64,000 bases of DNA from Sciurus carolinensis (Eukaryota > Chordata > Mammalia > Rodentia > Sciuridae). This document shows positions 52,601-64,000 of this stretch, one piece after another (the first letter of the stretch is position 1; each line of letters starts with the position of its first letter). The notes beneath the pieces were generated by a model. The model ran no database searches. It was given only the letters and a program-made list of their open reading frames with translations, and was not told the DNA's origin. The translations under genes and the position numbers were made by a program. The stretch lies in assembly GCF_902686445.1 (NCBI RefSeq), contig NC_062219.1, positions 106,641,160-106,705,159 of the forward strand, in the 5' to 3' direction.

Positions 52601-53690
52601 AAGTTTTGTTCATTAAAGGAAGAAAGGTATGCTTTGTTGTTAAACATGATACATTAAGTGAAGATAACAAGTAACAGTGATTCTTTTGTAATCAATTTCT
52701 ACTGATTTTTATAGTCAATTTCAACAGTGTTTTGGAAGGTATTATAATATTGCTATATTGCCATAGAACTTAAAAACTATATAACACTATTTAATTTTTA
52801 GAACATGATGATTAGAAAGATGTTAAATCTTGATTATTGTTCCCCTTTTACAGATGAGAAATCTGACTTCAAGTCAAGTGATATAGTCACTATGACATTT
52901 TATTTTCTTCCTCATAAAAATGTGTATTTATTCAATAAGTTTATTGAAAAATTTGGTTTCTGTGATGTGTTAAGTTGTGTACTAGGTGATATGAAATCTG
53001 TCTAACTTCCTGAAACTCACAGGGAAAACAGGGAAGATACTGGAACATATTGGAATCCCAGGCACAAGCTGAAGCTTGCTTTTTTCAGGCATGACAGGAG
53101 AGCAAGGGTAGATCCATCTGCTATTTGAAGTCTGGGTTCAGGAAAGGTTCAAGTCCTCTTTTAAAGGGATCCATCTGATTAAGTTAAGTGACCCACTCAA
53201 TCTCTTGATTAAAGTCAGCTCAGAAAGGACTTTAGTTAACATCTACAAAATTTCTTCTGAGCATCATTTGAAGATTAGTGTTTGATTAGCTGGGAGAAGA
53301 GTGTGCGTATGTGTACTATGGAATGGATTGTTGTGGTCTTTCTGTCTCCCTCTTCTCCCAAGATCTCTTGCTATGCCATTTATAACCCTGCATCAACTAG
53401 GATTAATGAATACATGAGTGGTTTTTTTGGACATGGTCATAACTAATAGTCATTAGCACACAGATTACATTATTACACAGATTGGAGACAACTTTTTCTT
53501 TATTCTAAAGATTGCTGTGATCATAGACACTGTTTAGTTGAAATCTTCTTCTTCCCTACTGGCTCAGGAGTAAATGGACTTGGATGGAACTTGTAGTTGT
53601 AATAGATGAAGTCACATGACTACGAAGAAGGCAAACAAAATGTTTCTAGCAATGTTACAAGTGAGTGAGTTGTAACAGATATTAGTTACC
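52601..53690. other. Region between MMUT and the L1 cluster
   Basis: About 1.1 kb of AT-rich sequence with no ORF, RNA gene or repeat I can name. Confidence 0.5.
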
Positions 53691-55597
53691 TGTTTTATAA
53701 AAAGTTATTTCATTTTTTTATGTTTCTATTAGTGCACTATCATTATACATAATATTTGGGTTTATTATTTTAGCATTCTGTAGTCTTCACTGTAGAGGTC
53801 ATTCATCTCTTTTGACAGATTGAGTCCTAAGTATTTTATTTTTTGATACTATTGTGAATGGGCTAGTTTTCCTAGTTTCTCTTTCAGCTGATTCGTCATT
53901 GGTGTATAGGAATGCAATTGATTTATGGCTGTTAATTTTATATCCTGTTACTTTGCTGATTTTTTTTTTTTTTTTTTAGTTCTAGAAGTTTTCTGGTAGA
54001 GTATTTTGGGTCTTCTAAATATAGGATCATGTTGTCAGCAAATAGATATAGTTTCAGCTCTTCTTTTCCTATTCATATCCCTTCAATTCCTTTCTTTTAC
54101 CTGATGCTCTGTCTAGAGTTTCAAGGACTGTGTCGAATAGAAGTAGCAAAAGAGGGCATCCCTATCTTGTTCCAGGTTTTAGAGAGAATGCTTTCAATTA
54201 TTCTCCTTTTAGAATGATGTTGTCCTCTGGTTTAGTATATATAGCTTTTACAATGTTGAGGTATGTTCCTACTATCCCTAATTTTTCTAGTGTTTTGAAC
54301 TTGAATGGATGTTATATTTTGTCAAATGCTTTTCTGCATCTATGGAGATAATTATGTGATTCTTATCTTTAAGTCTATTGACGTGGTGACTTATGTTTAT
54401 TGATTTCCACATGTTGAATCAACCTTGCATCCCTGGAATGAACCCCACTTGATCATGTGCACTACCTTTTTATATGTTTTTGTATGTGACTTTCCAGTAT
54501 TTTATTAAGAATATTTGCATCTCTGTTCAGCAGGGATATTGGTCTTAAGTTTTCTTTCCTTGGTGTCTCTTTGTCTGTTTTGTATCAGGTTGATTCTAGC
54601 TTCATAGAATAAGTTTGAAAGGGTTCCCTCCATTTTTATAATTTGAAGAGAATTGGTGATAGTATTTCTCTGATGTTCTGGTAGAACTCTGCTGATAATC
54701 TGTCTGATCCTGGGCTATTTCTTGTTGGTAGGGTTTGAATGGTACCTTGAATTTCATTGCTTGAAATTGATCTGTTTAAATTTTCTGTGTCTCTTGATTC
54801 AATTTGAGTAGGTCATATGTCTCCAGAAATTTGTTGATGTTTTTCAAGATTTTATATTTTATTAGAATATAAAATTTCAAAATTATTTCTGATTATTGTC
54901 TGTTTTTCAGTAGTGTCTGTGGTGATATTTCCATTTTCATTACAAATTTTAGTAAATTGAGTTTTTCCTTCTTGGTAAGCTTGGCTAAGGGTTTATCAAT
55001 TTTACTTATTTTTACAAAGAACCAGATTTTTGTTTTGGTGATTTTTTAAAATAACTTTTGTTTCAATTTCATTGACTTTGTTTCTAATTTTAATTGTTTT
55101 CTGTCTTCTGCTTTTGGTGTTCCTTTGTGCTTTTCTAGAGCTTTGAGTAGTAAGGTTATTTATTTGGTGACTTTTTATTCCTTTAATGAATAAGTCAACT
55201 TTCCTCTTATAACTACCTTCATGGTGTCCCAGAGATATTGATATGTTGTGTCACTATTCTCATTTACCTGTAAGTATTTTTTTATTTCACCCCTGATTTC
55301 TTTTGCTATCCATTGTTCATTTAATAGCATATTACTTAGTCTCCAGGTGTTAGAGGAACTTCTATTTTTTATGTTTTCATTGATTTCTAATTTCATTCCA
55401 TTATTATCTGATAGAATGCAAGGTATTATCTCTAGTTTTTGCATTTGCTAAGAATTGCTTTGTGGCCTATGATGTGGGCTATTTTAGAGAAGGATCCATA
55501 TGCTGCTAAGAAAAAAGTGTAATCACTGATGGATGAAATATTTTATATATGTCTATTAAGTCTAAATTATTAATTTTTTTTAGTACTACGTATTCTT

Positions 55598-56114
55598 TTT
55601 TTTCATTTCTAATCTTTACACTTTGTTTTTTTTTTTTTTTTTTTTACTTGTCTGGTTATACTGAATAGAACCTGTAGTGTACTTTTTTATTTATTTTTTT
55701 ATTTTTTATTGTAAACAAATGGGATACATGTTGTTTCTCTGTACATGGAGTAAAGGCATACCATTTGTGTAATCATAAATTTACATAGGGTAATGTTGTT
55801 TGATTCATTCTGTTACTTTTTCCCTTCCCCCCCACCCCTCCCACCCCTCTTTTCCCTCTATACCGTCCTTCCTTCCTCCATTCTTGCCCCCCTCCCTAAC
55901 CCTAACCCTAACCCTAACACTAACCCCTCCCGCCCCCCATTATGTGTCATCATCCACTTATCAGCGAGATCATTCGTCCTTTGGTTTTTTGAGACTGGCT
56001 TATCTCACTTAGCATGATATTCTCCAGTTTCATCCATTTGCCTGCAAATGCCATAATTTTATCATTCTTTATGGCTGAGTAATATTCCATTGTATATATA
56101 TATATATACCACAA
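55598..56114 (-). mobile_element. Truncated L1 3' end with apparent 3' transduction
   Basis: It has an L1 C-terminal/3' UTR part (55687-56114) and A-rich tail, then about 37 bp of non-L1 sequence (55646-55682), a second long tail (T run 55627-55645), another short unique piece and a third A-rich end. Flanks at 55580-55598 and 56115-56133 match at 17 of 19 bases (TTAGTACTA..TATTCTTT) and act as the target-site duplication. Confidence 0.75.
55894..55923 (-). repeat. Telomere-like hexamer array in L1 3' UTR
   Basis: On the plus strand CCCTAA occurs four times perfectly in tandem, then CACTAA, inside the C-rich L1 3' UTR. On the L1 sense strand this is four TTAGGG units, enough for a telomere-type G-quadruplex. 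Confidence 0.93.
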
Positions 56115-58149
56115 TTAGTACTATATATTCTTTAGTTTCATTTGGAGGGTCGATTCAGTGATAAGACAGGCATGTTAAAGTCATCCAGTATTATTGTATT
56201 CTGGTCTATTTGATTCTTGAAATTGAGAAGGGTTTGTTTGCTCTACATAAATGCTCCACTGTTTGGGGCATAAATATTTATGATTGTTATGTCTTGTTGA
56301 TGTACAATTCCCTTAAGCAGTATGAAATTACTTACTTTGGTCCCTTTGATTAACTTTGGCTTGAAGTCCACATTATCTGATACACAAATAGAAATCCCTT
56401 CATTTATGACATTCATGTGAATGATGTATTTTTTTCCCACCCTTTTACCTTCAGCTTGTGGGTGTCTGTGTCTATGAGGTGAGTCTTTTGGAGACAGCAT
56501 ATTGCTGGGTCTTGTTTTTTAATCCAATCTGCCATTCTATGTCATTTGATTGAGTTTGGGCCATTTACACTCAATGTTATCATTGAGAAATGATTTTTTC
56601 CCTGTCATTTTGATTTATTTTTGGTTTTTGATTTGAATTAGTTTCTTTGATTGAGTCTTCTAGTATAGTTCCTCCTTTTGCTTATTTTCAATTTTATTTT
56701 TAATTTCTCCTTCAAGAAATATTTTATTGAGTATGTTTTGTATTGCCAGCTTTCTAGTTGTGAATTCTCTTAGCTTTTGTTATCATGGAAGGTTTTTATT
56801 TCATTTTTAATTCTGAAGCTTAATTTTGCTGGGCATAGTACCCTTGGCTGGCATCCATTTACTTCAGAGCTTGTTATATTATTCCAAGACCTCCTCATTT
56901 TGAGGGTCTGAGTTCAGAAATCAGCTGAGATCTGGATAAATTTCCCTCTAAATATAACTTGTCATTTTTCTCTGGCACTCATTAAAATTCTATCCCTATT
57001 CTGTGTGTTAGGCATTTAATACTAATATGCCTTGGTGTGGAGCTGTTGCAATTTTTTATATTTGGAGTCCTTTATGCCTCCTGTATTTGACTTTCCATTT
57101 CATTCTTAAGGCTTGGGAAATTTTCAAATATTATTTTTTGATAAACTTGTACATTCCTTTGGTTTGTATCACTTAGCCTTTACCTATCCTGATAAATCTT
57201 AGTTTTTTTTTCATATTGTCTCATATTTCCTAGAATTTCATTCATGGTCTCTTAACATCTTTTCTTCATGATCAACTTTCATGCTTGAAACTCCACCTTC
57301 CAGGTGGTTTAGTCTGCTAGTGATGCTTTCCATTGAATTTTTAATTTGGTTTCCTTTTTTTCAAGGATTTCTGCTTTCTTTTCAGAATCTCTCTTTTTAA
57401 ATTTTTTTTTATTTTTACAGACTGCATTTTGATTCATTGTACACAAATAGGGTACAAATTCTCATTTCTATAGTTGAACACAATGAAGATTCACACCATT
57501 CAAGTGTTCATACATATATATAGGGTAATACTTTCTGTCTCATTATACTATCTTTCCTTCTCCCATCCCCTCCTGCCCCATTTTCCTCTACATCATCCAA
57601 AGTTCCTCCATTCTTCTCTCCCCCGCTCCACTGCCACTCCCCCTCGTTTCTATTGTCATCCACTTATCAGAGAAAACATTCATTCAGCTTTTGGTTTTTT
57701 GGGCTTGGCCTATTTCACTTAGCATGATATTTTCCAAATTCATCCCTTTACCAGCAAATGCCATAATTTTATTCTTCATTATGACTGAGTAATATTTCAT
57801 TGTGTATATTATACCACAGTTTCTTTATACATTTATCAGTTGAAGGGCATCTAGGTTGGTTCCACAATCTAGCTATTGTGAATTGAGCTGCTATGAACAT
57901 TGATGTGGCTGCATCACTATAGTATACTGATTTTAAGTCCTTTGAGTATAAACCGAGGAGTGGGATAGCTAGGTCAAATGGTGGGTCCATTCCAAGTTTT
58001 CTGAGGAATCTCCATACTACTTTCCAGAGTGGCTACACTAATTTTCAGCTTTACCAGCAATTATGAGTGTGCTTTTTGCCCCACATCTACGCCAACACTT
58101 ATTATTGCTTGTGTTCTTGATAATAACCATTCTAATCAGTTAGATGAAA

Positions 58150-58165
58150 TCTTAGGGTGTTTTTA
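58150..58165. repeat. Target-site duplication, left copy (SKP1 retrocopy)
   Basis: TCTTAGGGTGTTTTTA, identical to 59471-59486. The site lies in L1 ORF2 sequence, and on the minus strand it begins next to TT/AAAAA, the L1 endonuclease consensus. Confidence 0.92.
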
Positions 58166-59470
<1,305 letters not shown>

Positions 59471-59486
59471 TCTTAGGGTGTTTTTA
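59471..59486. repeat. Target-site duplication, right copy (SKP1 retrocopy)
   Basis: Perfect 16-bp match to 58150-58165. Joining the flanks restores the L1 ORF2 reading seen in other copies in this window (for example near 63520). Confidence 0.92.
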
Positions 59487-62400
59487 ATTTGCAGTTCTCT
59501 AATTACTAGGGATAATGATGAGCACTTTTTAGTATATTTGTTGACCACCTGCATATCTTCTTCTGTAACGTGTCTGCCCATTTCCTTAGCCCATTCATTG
59601 ATTGGGTTCTTTGTATTTTTGGTGTAAAGTTTCTTAAGTTCTTTATAAACTTTGGAGATTCGTGCTCTGTCTGAGGTATGTGTAGAAAAGATTTTCTCCC
59701 ACTCTGTAGGCTTTCTTTTCACATTATTGTTTCCTTTGCTGAGAAAAAGCTTTTTAGTTTGAATCTATCCCATTTATTGATTCTTGCTTTTATTTCTTGT
59801 GCTATGGGGGTCTTTTAAGGGAAGTCTGATCCTAAGCCAACGTGATGGAGATATGGGACTCCTTTTTCTTCTATTTGGTGAAAGATGATTTCTAGGTCCT
59901 TGATCCATTTTGAGTTGAGTTTTGTACATGGTGAGAGAAAGGGGTTTAATTTCATTTTACTGTATATGGATTTCTAGTTTTCCCAGCACCATTTATTGCA
60001 CAGGCTATCTTTTCTCCTTTGTAAGTTTTTGATGCCTTTGTCTAGTATGAGATAACTGTACTTATATGAGTATGTCTCTGTGCCTTCTATCCTGTACCAT
60101 TGGTCCACCTGTCTGTTTTGGTGCCAATACCATGCCATTTTGTTACTATTGCTCCATAGTAGAGTTTAAGGTCTGGTATTGTGATATCTTCTGTATCACT
60201 CTTCCTACCCAGGATGACTTTGGCTATTCTGGGTCTTTTGTTCTTCCAGATAAATTTCATGATTGCTTTCTCTATTTCTATGAGCAATGGCATTGGGATT
60301 TTAATAGGAATTGTGTTAAATCTGTATAGCATCTTTGGAAGTATGACCATTTTGATAATATGAATTCTGCCTATCCAAGAACATGGGAGATCTTTCCATC
60401 TTCTAAGGTCATCTTCAATTTCTCTTTTTAATGTTCTGAAATTTTCATTGTAGAGATCTTTCACCTTTTTGGTTAGAGCTATTGTGAATGGAATTGTTTT
60501 CCTCATTTCCCGTTCAGATATTTCATTGCTTATGAATAAAAATGCTCAAGATTTATGCCTGTTGATTTTATGTCCTGCTATTTTGCTGAATTCGTTTATT
60601 AGGTCTAGAAGTTTTCTGGTGGAGTTTTTTGGATCCTCTAAATATAGACTCATGTCAGCAAATAGTGACAGCTTGAGTTCTTCTTTTCCTATTCGTATCC
60701 CTTTAATTTCTTTGGTCTGTCTAATTGCTCTGGCTAGTATTTCAACCACGATGTTGAATAGAAGTAGAGAAAGAGGGCATCCCTGTCTTCTTCCAGTTCT
60801 TAAAGGGAATGCTTTCAGTTTTTCTCTATTAAGAATGATGTTGACTGTGGGCTTAGCATAAATAGCCTTTACAAACTTGAGGTATGTACCTACTATCCCT
60901 ATTTTTTCTAGTGTTTTCAGTATGAAGGGGTGTTGTATTTTGTTGAACGCTTTCTCTGCATCTATTGAAATAATCATATGATTCTTAACCTTAAGTCTGT
61001 TGATGTGATGTATTACATTTATTGATTTCTGGATATTGAACCAACCTTGCATCCTTGGGATGAACCCTACTTGATCATGGTGCACTATCTTCTTAATATG
61101 TTTTTGTATGGAATTTGCAAGAATTTTGTTAAGGATTTTTGCATCTAAAATTTTCTTTGCCTTAATGTGTCTTTGTCTGGTTTTGGTATCAGAGTGATAC
61201 TAGCTTCATCAAATGAGTTTGGAAGGGTTCCCTCCTTTTCTATTTCCTGGAATTCTTTGAGGAGTATTGGAATTCTTCTTTGAAGGTCTCATAGAACTTG
61301 GCTGAGAATCCATCTAGTCCTGGGCTTTTTGTGGTTGTTAGACTTTTAATTGCTTCTTCTATTTCATCACTTGAAATTGATATTTTTAAATTGTGTATGT
61401 CCTCCTGGTTCAGTTTGGGAGGATCATATGTCTTTAGAAATTTGTCGGTGTCTTCGATATTTTCTATTTTGTTGGAGTATAGATTTTCAAAGTAGCTTCT
61501 CATTATGTTATGTATTTCAGTGCTGTTTGTTGTGATATTTCCTTTTTCATCACAAATTTTAGTAATTTGAACTTTCTCCTCTTTGTTAGTGGCTAAGGGT
61601 TTACCTATTTTGTTTACTTTTTCAAAGAACCAACTTTTTGTTTTGTCAGTTTTTCAATTGTTTCTTTGTTTCAATTTCATTGATTTCAGCTCTGATTTTA
61701 ATCATTTCCTGTCTTCTATTGCTTTTGGTGTTGTTCTGTTCTTCTTTTTGTAGGGCTTTGAGATGTACTGTTAGGTCATTTAATTGTTGACTTTTTATTC
61801 TTTTCTTGAACGCACTCCATGCAATGAATTTTCCTCTTAGCACTGCTTTCATAGTGTCCCAGAAATTTTGATACATTGTATCGTCATTCTCATTGACCTC
61901 TAAGAATTTTTTTATCTCCTCCCTGATGTTTTCTGTTATCCATGCTTCATTCAATAGCATATTATTTAGTCTCCAGGTGTTAGAGTAGTTTCTGTTTTTA
62001 ATTTATCATTGATTTCTAATTTCACTCCATCATGAACTGATAGAATAGAAGGTATCTCTATTTTTTTTTTTTAATTTACTAAGGGTGGCTTTGTGGCATA
62101 ACACATGGTCTGTTTTAGAGAAGGATCCAAGTGCTGCTGAGAAGAAATTGTATTCGCTTGTTGATGGGTGGAATGTACATATATGTGTAAGTTCTAAGTT
62201 ACTGATTGTGTTATTGAGTTCTATGGTTTTTTGGTTCAGTTTTTGTTTGGAAGATATAGCCAGTGGTGAGAGAAGTGTGTTAAAGTCACCCAGAATTATT
62301 GTGTTGTGGTCTATTTGGTTCCTGGAATTGAGAAGGATTGGATGTATGTGGGTGTGCCGTTGTTTGGGGCGTAAATATTTATGATCATTATGTCTACCTG

Positions 62401-62750
62401 ATTTATGATTCCCTTAAGCAGTATGGGTGGCCCTTCTTTATCCCTTCTGACTAACTTTGGCTTGAAGTCCACTTTATCTGACATAAGGATGGAAACCCCT
62501 GCTTTTTTACTGAGTTTGTATGTTTGGTAGATTTATTCCCATCCTTTCACCTTTACTCTGTGGATGTACTTTTCTGTAAGATGAGTATCTTGAAGGCAGC
62601 ATATTGTTCGGTCATTTTAATCTAATCTGTCAATCTGTGTCTTTTGTTTGATGAGTTTAGGCCATTAACATTCAGGGTTATTATTGAGATATGATTTGTA
62701 TTTCCAGTCATTTGGGCTTATTTTTGGTTTTTAATTTGAGTTGGTTTCTC

Positions 62751-64000
62751 CTTTTTTTTTTTTGTATCTTATTTTCTCATTTTTTTTATTATTGTAAACA
62801 AATGGGATACATGTTGTTTCTCTGTTTGTACATGGCGTAAAGGCATACCATTTGTGTAATCATAAATTTACATAGGGTAATGTTGTTTGATTCATTCTGT
62901 TATTTTTCCCCTTCCCCCCACCCCTCTCACCCCTCTTTTCCCTCTATACAGTCCTTCCTTCCTCCATTCTTGCCCCCCTCCCTAACCCTAACTCTAACCC
63001 TAACACTAACCCCTCCCACCCCCCATTATGTGTCATTATCCACTGATTAGCGATATCATTCGTCCATTGGTTTTTTGAGATTGGCTTATCTCACTTAGCA
63101 TGATATTCTCCAGTTTCATCCATTTGCCTGTAAATGCCATAATTTTATCATTCTATATGGCTGAGTAATATTCCACTGTATATATATACCACATTTTCTT
63201 TATCCATTCATCAATTGAAGGGCATCTAGGTTGGTTCCACAATCTGGCTATTGTGAACTGAGCAGCTATGAACATTGATGTGGCTGTATCTCTGTAATAT
63301 GCTGATTTTAAGTCCTTTGGGTATAGGCCAAGGAGTGGGATAGCTGGGTCAAATGGTAGTTCCATTCCAAGTTTTCTAAGGAGTCTCCACACTGCTTTCC
63401 AGAGTGGCTGCACTAATTTGCAGCCCCACCAGCAATGTAAGAGTGTACCTTTCTCCCCACATCCTCGCCAACACCTGTTGTTGCTTGTATTCTTGATAAT
63501 CGCCATTCTAATTGGGGTGAGATGGAATCTTAGGGTGGTTTTGATTTGCATTTCTCTTATTACTAGAGATGTTGAACATTTTTCCATATGTTTGTTGATT
63601 GCTTGTAGATCTTCTTCTGTGAAGTGTCTATTCATTTCCTTAGCCCATTTGTCAATTGGATTATTTGCATTCTTGGTATAGAGTTTTTTGAGTTCTTTAT
63701 AGATTCTGGAGATTAGTGCTCTATCTGAAGTATGATTGGCAAAGATTTTCTCCCACTCTGTAGGCTCTTTCTTCGCATTGCTGATAGTTTCCTTTGCTGA
63801 GAGAAAACTTTTTAGTTTGAATCTATCCCAGTTATTAATTCTTGCTTTTATTTCTTGTGCTATGGGAGTCCTGTTGAGGAAGTCTGGTTCTAAGCCGACA
63901 TGTTGAAGCTCTGGACCTACTTTTTCTTCTATAAGATGCAAGGTCTCTGGTCTGATTCCGAGATCCTTAATCCATTTCGAGTTAGTTTCGTGCATGGTGA
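62751..64000 (-). mobile_element. L1 (antisense), element A, youngest-looking, 5' end beyond window
   Basis: The ORF2 C-terminal part is open from the window edge (63995) for 280 codons, with the Cys/His-like [16 protein letters not shown] segment. It then meets a TAG at 63153-63155 where the copy at 35045 has AAG, removing about the last 40 residues. A 3' UTR with telomere-like hexamers and a poly(A) tail (T runs 62752-62764 and 62781-62788) follows. Confidence 0.9.
62980..63009 (-). repeat. Telomere-like hexamer array in L1 3' UTR
   Basis: Plus strand, in phase: CCCTAA, CCCTAA, CTCTAA, CCCTAA, CACTAA, then CCCCTCCC. Five hexamers, the same number as in the other two copies. Confidence 0.92.

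Larger units (their letters stand above)
53690..57390 (-). mobile_element. Old L1 (antisense), ORF1-ORF2 relic, element C
   Basis: Reading leftwards: ORF1-type coiled-coil sequence (about 57390-56700), the ORF2 endonuclease start (56500-56243, with INIYAPNSG), the linker, and reverse transcriptase down to about 53770. The RT catalytic motif reads FADN near 54026-54040 instead of FADD. Frames are broken repeatedly. A later L1 piece is inserted at 55598-56114. Confidence 0.8.

Noticed and set aside
55894..55923. Interstitial telomere (chromosome fusion scar).
   Set aside because: The hexamers sit at the same L1 3' UTR position in three copies, so they travel with the L1 rather than marking a fusion.
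63153..63995. Intact L1 ORF2 as an active gene.
   Set aside because: A premature TAG removes about the last 40 residues, and the rest of the element is outside the window.

Overview
This is a gene-poor, AT-rich piece of a mammalian nuclear chromosome. The interspersed repeats point to a squirrel-family rodent (Sciuridae: ground squirrel, marmot or similar). They include many ID-type SINEs derived from tRNA-Ala, B1-ID dimeric SINEs, and L1 elements whose 3' ends recur in several copies. The species call is inference. The two gene identities rest on exon-by-exon protein matches and are firm.

Layout. A CpG-rich, TATA-less promoter at about 17.7-18.07 kb drives two genes head to head. Leftwards (minus strand) runs CENPQ, a centromere protein of the CENP-O/P/Q/U/R complex. 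Its noncoding exon 1 and coding exons 2-7 are in the window (199 codons), and its last exons lie beyond base 1. Rightwards (plus strand) runs MMUT, mitochondrial methylmalonyl-CoA mutase. It is complete: a noncoding first exon plus 12 coding exons between 21578 and 51762, with a summed CDS of 2253 nt (750 residues). Residue numbers and intron phases match the human protein as I know it. All splice junctions are GT-AG and the reading frame is open throughout. No frameshift or nonsense change was found in either gene.

Repeats fill most introns. CENPQ intron 7 holds antisense retrovirus/LTR remnants. CENPQ intron 1 holds a 5'-inverted L1 that was itself hit by a SINE and an LTR. MMUT introns hold SINEs, several short L1 3' ends, ancient L1M/MIR/MaLR pieces and one hAT transposon. 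Downstream of MMUT (53.7-64 kb) is a nested pile of antisense L1 elements. One of these contains a processed SKP1 pseudogene with perfect target-site duplications.

The two genes act separately: CENPQ at the kinetochore, and MMUT in propionate/branched-chain amino-acid breakdown in mitochondria. Only their promoter is shared. I found no new gene system. The most unusual sequences are in-phase arrays of telomere-like hexamers in the 3' UTR of three L1 copies, an L1 insertion that appears to carry a 3' transduction, a tandem NAGNAG acceptor in CENPQ, and a long polypyrimidine tract just before the first MMUT coding exon.
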